A DNA stretch of 33,576 bases from NCBI GenBank assembly GCA_016937975.1, contig JAFGVN010000071.1, forward strand, positions 1 to 33,576, given 5' to 3'. The translations under genes were made by a program, and so were the position numbers. Below the pieces are notes generated by a model that saw nothing but the letters and a program-made list of their open reading frames with translations, was not told the DNA's origin and did no database searches. Positions 25,873 through 33,491 of this stretch are shown one piece after another (the stretch's first letter is position 1; every line of letters begins with the position of its first letter). This stretch comes from Clostridia bacterium (GTDB taxonomy: Bacteria > Bacillota > Clostridia > Peptostreptococcales > Acidaminobacteraceae).

Positions 25873-26821
25873 AAAAATTAAAAATTATTTGAATCATAAC
25901 CAACAGTATAATTAAAACTGATGTTAAAACAAAACCCTTTACGGCATTGACAAAGTTCAGATCCTTCCTTGGGTTTGCTTTAAAGTCTCTTATAAGTTTA
26001 CTCAACGGTAGATAAATAAGAAATCCTAAAAGGTAAATTGAACTGACTGCTTTCATCACGACCAATCCAACAAAGGAAATTGCCATGATATAATAAGTCC
26101 ACTCATAAATAAAGATAGCCTTCTTTTTGCCTATTATTACTGGTAGGGTGTAACGTTTATTCTCAAAGTCATCTTCCATATCACAAATATTGTTTGCCAA
26201 CATGATATTTGAAATACCTGCTATAAAAGGTAAGCTGAACAATCCGATGACTAAAATTGATTTCCAATCCATCACTAAGCTCATAAAATCTTTTTTGAAA
26301 CTAAGTGTAATAAGCGCATGATCAGTCACATGGATATAGATTGATAAGAAAATAATGAAGAAACCCATGAAGAAACCTGAGAATATCTCACCAAATGGTG
26401 TTCTATATATTGGTAAAGGTCCAAACGAATAGAAAATACCTACACCAAAGGATAAAACACCAATCAACAGTACTACCCAATCGGTTACCAAAAAGAGAAT
26501 AAGACCCAGGAACATACCGATTACAAGTAACACAGCAATCGTTAAGATAATTTGTTTTTCTTTTAGATTATACAAAACAATGGCATTATGTTGTTCAAAG
26601 TTATACCCTTCTTTCTTTACAGCTTTTTTATAGTCCATGTAATTATTAATTGCAGTTGTAGCCATATCAATGGACAAAAGTGCACCAAACATAATCAGCA
26701 TATGAACCACATTAAAACTTTTAAAATAGAACCATGCAAAAAGATTACCAGCAATAAAAGGAAACACACTTGCAACTTTTGTTTGAATTTCTACTAGTTT
26801 TAAAAAGGATTTTAAATTCAT
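25871..26821 (-). CDS. MenA-like UbiA-family prenyltransferase (DmkA role)
   Basis: A 316-residue membrane enzyme with eight or nine helices that joins a polyprenyl chain to 1,4-dihydroxy-2-naphthoate to form demethylmenaquinone. The two UbiA Asp-rich motifs are present: NNYMDYKKA (residues 59-67) and NNICDMEDD (about 211-219). It follows the prenyl synthase gene by nine bases, with AGGAGG overlapping that stop codon. Clustering with the NDH-2 and ApbE genes matches the role of DmkA in the Listeria flavin EET locus, a dedicated quinone branch. The exact substrate is inferred. Confidence 0.88.
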   Translation of the reverse strand: MNLKSFLKLVEIQTKVASVFPFIAGNLFAWFYFKSFNVVHMLIMFGALLSIDMATTAINNYMDYKKAVKKEGYNFEQHNAIVLYNLKEKQIILTIAVLLVIGMFLGLILFLVTDWVVLLIGVLSFGVGIFYSFGPLPIYRTPFGEIFSGFFMGFFIIFLSIYIHVTDHALITLSFKKDFMSLVMDWKSILVIGLFSLPFIAGISNIMLANNICDMEDDFENKRYTLPVIIGKKKAIFIYEWTYYIMAISFVGLVVMKAVSSIYLLGFLIYLPLSKLIRDFKANPRKDLNFVNAVKGFVLTSVLIILLVMIQIIFNF

Positions 26822-26829
26822 TATGCCTC

Positions 26830-27804
26830 CTAATGCTTCCGATCTAATAAAATAGGAACTAAATCTCTTAGTATATCTTTAGTTCTACAACTTGGTAAAT
26901 CTTCAATGGCTTTCATAGCTCTTTTCGTATAACGATCTGCCAATGCTTCTGTTTTTTGAATACTTCCACTATTTTTTATGATATGAATTGCTTTCATAAC
27001 ATCTTCTTCTTTTATGTCTTGATCATCCAATATTTTTATTAAATTATTACTGGACTCTGCTTTTAGGGCATAAATTACAGGTAAAGTATAATACCCATTG
27101 GCAAGATCAGAAAGTGTATCCTTTCCAACGACGTTATTCTTACTAGAATAATCTAGCAAATCATCTTTTATTTGAAATGCCATACCAACGTTGTAACCAA
27201 TTCGCCCTAGATTTTTTGCATCCTTTTCAGATACACCTGCAAGGTGTCCTCCAAGACCCAGGCTTACTGCGAATAACGCTGCAGTTTTACCGGCAATTAT
27301 TTTTAAATAATCCTTTGTACTGACGTCATTATGGTACCTCAATCTATTCTGCATCATTTCACCAATACAAATTTTCGAAATACCTTTTGAAATATCATAC
27401 AGATTTTCTCTTGTATAATCATATTTTGCCAAAATCATAAAAACACGTGTAAAAAGATAATCACCCATGTAAACCGCATATTCTTTTGAATATTTTGCTT
27501 GAATAGACAGTTGATTTCGCCTCATCTTTGCATCATCAATGATGTCATCATGTATCAAGGTGGCCATGTGTAAGGTTTCAATAGCTACAGCAGCATTTGA
27601 AATCTTCTCATGCTCATCATGCTCCTTCATCAATGCGCCAATTAAAACAAATGCAGGTCGAAGCATTTTTCCACCTGTTTGCATAAGATAATCAAAGGAC
27701 TCCGTTAAATATTTTTCTCCTGTTTTATGAAATTCGCTTAAATTTGATTTAATGTCATTTAATTGTATTTGTATATCAGGATATTTTGACCAAAAATTGT
27801 TCAT
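26830..27804 (-). CDS. polyprenyl diphosphate synthase (HepT/IspB-like, DmkB role)
   Basis: A 324-residue trans-isoprenyl diphosphate synthase that builds the side chain used by the neighbouring prenyltransferase. The first Asp-rich motif is DDIID at 86-90 within LIHDDIIDDAKMRR. The second is FQIKDDLLDY. GGKMLRP near residue 45 is the usual diphosphate-binding site. The residue five before the first motif is Ala81, small enough for a long product. It is fourth in the operon, 40 bases after the NDH-2 gene, with a hairpin between. Confidence 0.92.
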   Translation of the reverse strand: MNNFWSKYPDIQIQLNDIKSNLSEFHKTGEKYLTESFDYLMQTGGKMLRPAFVLIGALMKEHDEHEKISNAAVAIETLHMATLIHDDIIDDAKMRRNQLSIQAKYSKEYAVYMGDYLFTRVFMILAKYDYTRENLYDISKGISKICIGEMMQNRLRYHNDVSTKDYLKIIAGKTAALFAVSLGLGGHLAGVSEKDAKNLGRIGYNVGMAFQIKDDLLDYSSKNNVVGKDTLSDLANGYYTLPVIYALKAESSNNLIKILDDQDIKEEDVMKAIHIIKNSGSIQKTEALADRYTKRAMKAIEDLPSCRTKDILRDLVPILLDRKH

Positions 27805-27825
27805 AGTTCACTTCTTTCAATAGAA

Positions 27826-27846
27826 AGTGCTCATTAAATGAGCACT
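27826..27846 (-). other. intercistronic hairpin between ndh2 and the prenyl synthase gene
   Basis: AGTGCTCAT and ATGAGCACT pair perfectly (9 bases, 3-base loop) and overlap the NDH-2 stop codon. The - strand continuation has only a weak T-run, so partial termination or mRNA processing is possible. Confidence 0.5.
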
Positions 27847-29671
27847 AATCTGTATATATATACCATTTTTTTACGATTTTACGCTTTTTCCACCATTTTT
27901 TAAGTATTGGTAATACATAATAATCTAATCCGAAGGTACTACCAGAACCACCAATCATTGCAATCCCAGCAAAAAGATACCATAACATATCTGGAGCTGC
28001 CATACCTGATGACCAAATCATGCCTGTCATAATCACTGAAACAATTGAAGATAATGCAGTAAACAAACCAGCGATTAAAGCTAAACCAACCAATATTTCA
28101 GCAAAAACCATTGCAGTTTGGAATATTGTTGCCATGAAAGTATAAGAACCATCTGCATGGTAGAACATCAAGTCCATGCCTGCATCAACTATTTTTGAAA
28201 TAAATTGAGGTACACCTAATGCTTCCACTTGATTTACTGCTTCTTCAACAACTGATGCACTACTTGAAGCATCCACACCACTTGGAATTAAGAAAATATC
28301 ATTAGGATTCTTTAGAACAGCAGGTAATTTATGCCAACCTTCTAAAAGCCATGAGAAACCAAGGAATAAACGCATTGGTACCAACCAGAAATTTGGAGAT
28401 CTTTTCGAAAAATGACCACCTAAGAATGATCTTCTGTCTGGAACATGGAAAATTTCATGCATAGCATATGTCCATATTTTATTAAAACCAGCCACTTGTA
28501 AGAAATAGATTACATTGATAAAATGCTTAACAAACATTGCAAAAAAACCAGACATAGCAAATTGTTTCTTTGCAGTACCTACTTGTGCCACACCATATCG
28601 TCCACCAATACAAACCATTGCACCATGGAAAGAAGGTTTATAAGATGACATTTCTTTACCTACAATTAAATTATGAAGGTTATTCGCAACTAATTTTGAT
28701 GAATGCTCAGCATTCTCAACCATTTGAGGTACAGGTCTTTCTTCTCCTTCAGGAATAAAGAAAATATTATCTCCTACAACAAATACATTCTCATGATCTA
28801 CAGATTGTAACTTGTCATTTGTAACGACACGATTTCTTGCTTTCTTTTCAAGGTCAAAAGATCCTGTGATATCACTACCTTCTACACCTGCAGCCCAAAT
28901 AACTGTATAAGCGAATAATTTTTCCGTATTATTGATACAAACACAATCTTTTTGTACTGCTGTAATGTTTGTAGAAGTTAGGATATTAACATTTTTTCTA
29001 GTTAAATAACGTTCTGTTTTTTCAATTAATTTATCTTTAAAAATTGGTAAAACTTTGTCTTGAACATCCACGACATTCAAATTGACTTCTTGAGGATCAA
29101 TGCCATATGTTTTACATAAGCGTTCTCTCCATTCAGCCAATTCACCGATCATTTCAATACCTGTAAACCCACAACCCACTACAACAAAAGTTAATAGTTT
29201 TTTTCTTTCTTCTGGGTTGTTTTCTATGGATGCTCTTCTGAACATTTCTTGAATATGTTCTTTAATTCTTACTGCATCATCAAAGGACCATAAAGGTAAA
29301 CTATTTTCTTTTGCACCTTCACAACCAAAATAAGTTGGCTTTGAACCTGTACCAAGAACAAGGTAATCATAAGAATATTCTTTTTTTCCAATTAATTTTT
29401 TTTGATCAAAGTCAATCTTTTCTATATAATCAAGAACAACATCTACAGGTCTACCTGCAAAAATTTTCTTCAATTCAATTCTAATAGCATCTTCAGGTAC
29501 TCTTCCTGCAGCTACTTCGTGTAATTCTGTTAACATTGTATGATAAGGATTCTTATCAATTAATGTAATAACTACATCATCATTTTTTTTGAATTTCTTT
29601 GCTAGTTTTTTAGCAGTTAATACCCCACCATAACCAGCACCTAAAACAACAATTTGCTTCTTGTTTTCCAT
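27845..29671 (-). CDS. ndh2: type II NADH dehydrogenase with C-terminal DoxX-like membrane domain
   Basis: A 608-residue flavoprotein. The FAD Rossmann motif GAGYGG is at 11-16 and the NADH-binding fold is VVVGCGFTGIE at about 164-174. The late FAD motif is VFVVGDN and the hinge AEHSSKLVANNL. Ordinary NDH-2 proteins are about 400 residues. Here residues 430-608 add a membrane part (MRLFLGFSWLLEGWHKLP, then FAEILVGLALIAGLFTAL and GIAMIGGSG) resembling DoxX. That extension is the hallmark of the NDH-2 in the Listeria EET locus, which passes electrons to an extracytosolic route. The gap to ApbE is 15 bases, so they are co-transcribed. Confidence 0.92.
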   Translation of the reverse strand: MENKKQIVVLGAGYGGVLTAKKLAKKFKKNDDVVITLIDKNPYHTMLTELHEVAAGRVPEDAIRIELKKIFAGRPVDVVLDYIEKIDFDQKKLIGKKEYSYDYLVLGTGSKPTYFGCEGAKENSLPLWSFDDAVRIKEHIQEMFRRASIENNPEERKKLLTFVVVGCGFTGIEMIGELAEWRERLCKTYGIDPQEVNLNVVDVQDKVLPIFKDKLIEKTERYLTRKNVNILTSTNITAVQKDCVCINNTEKLFAYTVIWAAGVEGSDITGSFDLEKKARNRVVTNDKLQSVDHENVFVVGDNIFFIPEGEERPVPQMVENAEHSSKLVANNLHNLIVGKEMSSYKPSFHGAMVCIGGRYGVAQVGTAKKQFAMSGFFAMFVKHFINVIYFLQVAGFNKIWTYAMHEIFHVPDRRSFLGGHFSKRSPNFWLVPMRLFLGFSWLLEGWHKLPAVLKNPNDIFLIPSGVDASSSASVVEEAVNQVEALGVPQFISKIVDAGMDLMFYHADGSYTFMATIFQTAMVFAEILVGLALIAGLFTALSSIVSVIMTGMIWSSGMAAPDMLWYLFAGIAMIGGSGSTFGLDYYVLPILKKWWKKRKIVKKWYIYTD

Positions 29672-29686
29672 ATAAGCCTTCTTCCG

Positions 29687-30721
29687 TTATTGAACTGTGA
29701 ATGATGCATCACGATGTTCATAAATGCTCTTTAAACCATCAGTTATAAATACTTCACGATTTTTTGTAATGATAATACCTTCAATGCCTTCAAGTTCATT
29801 CAGTAAGTTTAATCCATTTACAATACCCATGGTAAAAACAGTCGTCGTCAAAGCATCTCCATCAACGGATAAATTCGATAACACTGTTACGGATTCAATT
29901 TCATTTTCTACTGGATAACCTGTCAAAGCATCAAATATGTGATGATAACGATGATGATCTTGAATAAAATATTTTTCATAGGGGCCTGAAGTCACAATGG
30001 ATTGATCATAAGCACTGATTATTCCTACATAATCATCTCTGCTCCCAAAGGGATTTCTTACACCTACACGCCATTCACTTCCATTGTTCATACCCACTAC
30101 AAATAAATTACCACCTAAATTAATAAGTCCACTTTCTACATGACGCTCTTTGAGTATTTTCACTACACCATCAGCAGCATATCCTTTAAGGATACCTCCT
30201 AAATCCAATGACATCCCTTCTTTTAGAACAACCTCACCATCTTTGAAAGACAGTCCGTCCATCCCTACATATTTCAAGGTATCATTTATCTTTTCTTGAC
30301 TTGGAACATTTTCACCATCTTGTCCGATTTTCCATAAATCGATAATAGGACCCATAGTCACATCAAACTTATGGTTAGATAAATCATAGTACTGCTTTGC
30401 ATAATCTAATATACTTTTAAATTCACCAGTAACCTTTAAATGTTTCTCTAAATTCAACTTTGAAACTTGACTATTCTCTACATATCTTGAGTAATTTTCT
30501 TCCAATGCTAAAATATAACTTGTTACTTCTTCATTAAGAGCATCTGAGTAATGATCATTAATTGTAATGTCAATAATGGTATTGAAAGCAAAAAATCTAA
30601 TCTCACCTTTTTGATTTACATTAAATTCATCATGATCATTCTTAAGAACGAATGTTGAAAATAACAGATATATGATGATTAAAACAATAACACTTAAGCT
30701 GATCTGAATGATTCTTTTCAA
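29687..30721 (-). CDS. apbE: ApbE-family FAD:protein FMN transferase (FmnB-like)
   Basis: A 344-residue enzyme that attaches FMN from FAD to Thr or Ser of exported flavoproteins, with an N-terminal membrane anchor (ISLSVIVLIIIYLLF) and no lipobox Cys. Family signatures: FFAFNTIIDITI, FDVTMGPIIDLWKIG, SLDLGGILKGYAADGV, SGLINLGGNLFVVG, HHIFDALTGYPV and SVDGDALTTTVF, with the Mg-site Asp. The TTG start at 30721 is chosen because GGAGG lies five bases upstream. The ATG at 30733 overlaps that ribosome site and has none of its own. Its substrate may be the upstream lipoprotein. Confidence 0.93.
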   Translation of the reverse strand: MKRIIQISLSVIVLIIIYLLFSTFVLKNDHDEFNVNQKGEIRFFAFNTIIDITINDHYSDALNEEVTSYILALEENYSRYVENSQVSKLNLEKHLKVTGEFKSILDYAKQYYDLSNHKFDVTMGPIIDLWKIGQDGENVPSQEKINDTLKYVGMDGLSFKDGEVVLKEGMSLDLGGILKGYAADGVVKILKERHVESGLINLGGNLFVVGMNNGSEWRVGVRNPFGSRDDYVGIISAYDQSIVTSGPYEKYFIQDHHRYHHIFDALTGYPVENEIESVTVLSNLSVDGDALTTTVFTMGIVNGLNLLNELEGIEGIIITKNREVFITDGLKSIYEHRDASFTVQ

Positions 30722-30735
30722 CGTCGCCTCCATAA

Positions 30736-30770
30736 AAAAAATTAAAGCTATTCTAAAAAGAATAGCTTTA
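30736..30770 (-). terminator. internal terminator between the lead lipoprotein and apbE
   Basis: An 11- to 12-base stem, TAAAGCTATTCT/AGAATAGCTTTA (30743-30770), is followed on the - strand by a run of T. It lies between two genes read in the same direction, so only part of the transcription should reach apbE and the genes beyond. Confidence 0.8.
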
Positions 30771-30774
30771 AACT

Positions 30775-31773
30775 TTACTGTACTTCCATTGTACCTGTAA
30801 CAGATGAGCCTTCTTCTAAAACAAATGAATCTTTATATTCTTGTTTAGCGAAATAAATGTTACCATCAACAGCTGAAGTTTTTAATAATGAGAAACCATT
30901 CGCTTCTACATAAACATCACCTTTGAATGTACCACCTTGAATACTGAAGTTCTCAGATTTTACAGTCATTTTTGGTGCTGCAACCGTAAATGAAGCCGTG
31001 ATGTTTCTTTCTTCATCTTGAGTATAAAGAGCTAATTTACGAGCAATTGCATCTCTATGGATGAATTCTCCATTAACAATGATTTCTTGTTTTAATGACA
31101 TATTGTGGTAAACAGCAACAATCCAAGTACCATCTGCTGATAAACCTTTAACTAAATCATCACCAGTTACAACTAATGATGCAGTTGTTACAACATCTAC
31201 GCCATCAAGTTTTAATGTACCTGTTACTTTTGAACGGTCATCAATTGTGAAAGTGTCTAATGCTTCTTTTGTAGCAAAGTAAATATTACCTTCAACTGTT
31301 GCATCAACTAAGTTGAAACCATTGTTCTCAACATAGATGTCACCTTTTACAATACCTGATTGAACTCTAGTGTTTTCAGACTTAACAATCATTTTTGGCA
31401 CTGTTAATGTAAATCTTGCTGTAACATTTCTTTCTTCATCTTGTGTATAAAGAGCGAGCTTTCTAATTACTGCATCTTTATTTGTGAATTCACCTTCTAC
31501 TACAAGATCTTCAGTTAAAGTAATGTCGTTTAACGCTGCTACAATCCATGTACCGTCTTTAGATAAGCCCTTTGCGAAAGCATTACCATCAGTTACGATA
31601 GAAGCTGTTGTTACAGCATCTGGATCAGCAGATTCATTACCATTGTTGCCTGCGTTGTTTACTACATTGTTAGTTTCATTGTTTTTTGCGTTAGTATTTT
31701 CATTATTTGAGCAACCAGCAAATACTGAAAGTGCCATAACTAATACTAATAGCAATACGAATACTTTTTTCAT
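30775..31773 (-). CDS. two-repeat surface lipoprotein with flavinylation-like motifs
   Basis: A 332-residue lipoprotein with signal lipobox FAGC (Cys21), an Asn/Glu-rich spacer to about residue 50, and two tandem repeats (52-189 and 193-331) that are about half identical. Each repeat opens D-x-V-T-T-A-S (52-58 and 193-199). It continues with KGLS(K/A)DGTWIVA, RKLALYTQDEERN and a beta-rich end (KGD(I/V)YVE, GNIYFA) like a short beta-helix. The D-x-x-T-x-A-S pattern resembles the D-x-x-(S/T)-G-A-(T/S) site modified by ApbE, whose gene lies next downstream. The repeats are not the known FMN-binding domain as far as I can see. I infer an electron-carrier lipoprotein in the role of PplA; a structural surface protein is the alternative. 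Confidence 0.7.
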   Translation of the reverse strand: MKKVFVLLLVLVMALSVFAGCSNNENTNAKNNETNNVVNNAGNNGNESADPDAVTTASIVTDGNAFAKGLSKDGTWIVAALNDITLTEDLVVEGEFTNKDAVIRKLALYTQDEERNVTARFTLTVPKMIVKSENTRVQSGIVKGDIYVENNGFNLVDATVEGNIYFATKEALDTFTIDDRSKVTGTLKLDGVDVVTTASLVVTGDDLVKGLSADGTWIVAVYHNMSLKQEIIVNGEFIHRDAIARKLALYTQDEERNITASFTVAAPKMTVKSENFSIQGGTFKGDVYVEANGFSLLKTSAVDGNIYFAKQEYKDSFVLEEGSSVTGTMEVQ

Positions 31774-32093
31774 ATAACACTCCTTTTGTATATTTGTATT
31801 TCACAAACAAATAATACCACATTAGTAGTATTAACGAAAGGGGTTTTGGCAAATTTTTAACAAGATTAGTATAGATTCCTTAAATTTATAAAGGTTTTAC
31901 ATAAGAAAATATAACATCACCCCTCCACACCGGGGTTTGTATAGAGAAAGAATTACAAAACGGAATCTTGATTGTTATATCTTTGACATTAAATAGAATA
32001 TTTGTATGACAATATTCAATAAATTGGTATCAAACTGCAAAAAAAATAAAAGAAGATTTCAATCACAAAAATCTTCCTTTAAACTCTATTTTA
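31774..32093. other. 320-base non-coding region upstream of the electron-transfer operon
   Basis: Holds the lipoprotein's AAAGGAG site, a TATTAT with poor -35, and one GC-rich hairpin (ACCCC 31919-31923 with GGGGT 31932-31936) in otherwise AT-rich DNA. The alarmone synthetase terminator is at its far end. I see no gene. Confidence 0.4.
32039..32077 (-). terminator. terminator of the alarmone synthetase gene
   Basis: GAAGATTT (32052-32059) pairs with AAATCTTC (32069-32076); the - strand then runs TTTTATTTTTT. Confidence 0.75.
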
Positions 32094-32792
32094 CTAATTA
32101 TCATTTTGACTATTACTTATATTAATAGCAGAAATTACATTTTCATCTAAGGTGAGTTCTTCTGTTTCATTAAGGGTACTAATCTCTTTTTTGATCGCCC
32201 ACATTCTTTCGTCCAAAGTAGAAATCATACTTGCACAAACCCTTAATTGATTAGTGATACTTTCAGGTGCCTTATTGCGATACTTATAGTAGATTTTATG
32301 TTCTAATGAAGCCCAAAAATCCATCGCTATGGTTCTAATCTGAATTTCGATTCTTGTCTTAACCATACCACTACTTAAGTATACAGGTAGATCAACGTGC
32401 AAATGCAGACTTTTATAACCATTGGATTTAGGATTCTTTATATAGTCTTTTATTAAAACAACATCAATGTCATCTTGACTCTTCAAAAGTTCTACAACTC
32501 TATATATATCTTCAGTAAAAGAACATATAATCCGAACACCGGCAATATCAAAAATATGCATTCTGGCATTTTCTATTGTCGGTTCAAATCCTAATCGATC
32601 TAACTTCTCCATAATACTATTTGGTTTTTTAACCCGATACCGTATATGTTCAATTGGATTATAATCATGTATGTTTCTAAATTCTTCATCGAGCACTTGA
32701 AGTTTAGTTTTAATCTCTTCTACGGCAAATTTATGAACTAATAATAAATCTCGCCAAGGTTTCATTTCATCGGTTAACAGTGCTTCGTACAT
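32094..32792 (-). CDS. small alarmone synthetase, RelQ/RelP type
   Basis: A 232-residue single-domain (p)ppGpp synthetase that transfers pyrophosphate from ATP to GDP or GTP. Synthetase motifs: RYRVKKPNSIMEKL, IFDIAGVRIICSF, the substrate loop NPKSNGYKSLHLHV, and the strand RIEIQIRTIAMDFWASLEHKI. There is no hydrolase (HD), TGS or ACT domain, unlike full RelA/SpoT. The C-terminal helix supports oligomerisation in this family. AGGAGG precedes the ATG, and it is a single-gene unit with its own terminator. The choice between RelQ and RelP is not made. Confidence 0.93.
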   Translation of the reverse strand: MYEALLTDEMKPWRDLLLVHKFAVEEIKTKLQVLDEEFRNIHDYNPIEHIRYRVKKPNSIMEKLDRLGFEPTIENARMHIFDIAGVRIICSFTEDIYRVVELLKSQDDIDVVLIKDYIKNPKSNGYKSLHLHVDLPVYLSSGMVKTRIEIQIRTIAMDFWASLEHKIYYKYRNKAPESITNQLRVCASMISTLDERMWAIKKEISTLNETEELTLDENVISAINISNSQNDN

Positions 32793-32894
32793 ATTTCCTC
32801 CTACTCGTTGTAATCCTATTTTACCACAGAGATATAGGTTTACCCATTAAATTTAAAAATATTATAGGCGTAACAAAATAATTTCTTTCAGCAA

Positions 32895-32919
32895 CAAAAA
32901 AACTGGTTTTTAACCAGTT
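32895..32919 (-). terminator. terminator of the BRCT gene
   Basis: AACTGGTT/AACCAGTT stem with a TTT loop (32901-32919), followed on the - strand by a T-run; it touches the stop codon. Confidence 0.75.
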
Positions 32920-33149
32920 CATGACTTCATTACAATTTTAATAAAAGTTTCATCTGCAATAATGGGGATCCCTTTTTTTATAGCAAGATCTAATTTCGAT
33001 CCTGATTGTTGTCCAATAACCAACAAGGTTGTATCGGTTGTTATTTGAGTATTAATCTTTGCACCAGCCCTAATCGCCAATTGCTGCATTTTGTTTCTTG
33101 TATAGATACTTTTTCCTGTAAAACAGATAATTTGATTTTTTATATTCAT
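32919..33149 (-). CDS. stand-alone BRCT-domain protein
   Basis: A 76-residue protein that is a single BRCT domain, as found at the C-terminus of NAD-dependent DNA ligase. Features: IICFTGKSIYTRNKMQQLAIRAGAKI (the GAK turn), TTDTTLLVIGQQSGSKLDLAIKKGIPIIAD and ETFIKIV. BRCT domains bind DNA ends or other proteins. The ribosome site is weak. No ligase sequence precedes it, so it is either a true small protein or the surviving tail of a larger gene. The terminator just after it favours an expressed gene. Confidence 0.8.
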   Translation of the reverse strand: MNIKNQIICFTGKSIYTRNKMQQLAIRAGAKINTQITTDTTLLVIGQQSGSKLDLAIKKGIPIIADETFIKIVMKS

Positions 33150-33491
33150 AGAGGTATTCTACCAAAATTAGTTTATTATTTCAACATTTTACCTTAATCA
33201 TCACATCAACGCTATATAAAAAAGCATTTCAACACTTTAAAAGTACAGCATCATGAGCAATTGATCTTATCATAGATTCTGATACCATCGCATCAACGCA
33301 TTTGAATTTAACAAAGCCGAAAAGAAAAATTCTCTTATCATCATTTATAAAAGTTTTTATTGTCATAGACATTTAAAGACCTGTTTGTGTATAATTTACT
33401 TCATATAATCAAAGCGTTCCTAATTGCTATTAGGTTCTATCATTCTGAACATATCACATTTGTAATTGAGATTTTTCTAATAAGTTTAGAA
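33150..33491. other. 340-base non-coding region
   Basis: AT-rich. The only landmarks are TAGACA and TATAAT on the + strand near 33367-33396 with an 18-base spacer, a possible promoter pointing toward the TnpB element end. I see no gene or repeat. Confidence 0.35.

Noticed and set aside
29687-30733. ApbE start at the ATG at 30733
   Set aside because: It overlaps the GGAGG and has no site of its own. The TTG at 30721 is placed correctly after GGAGG.
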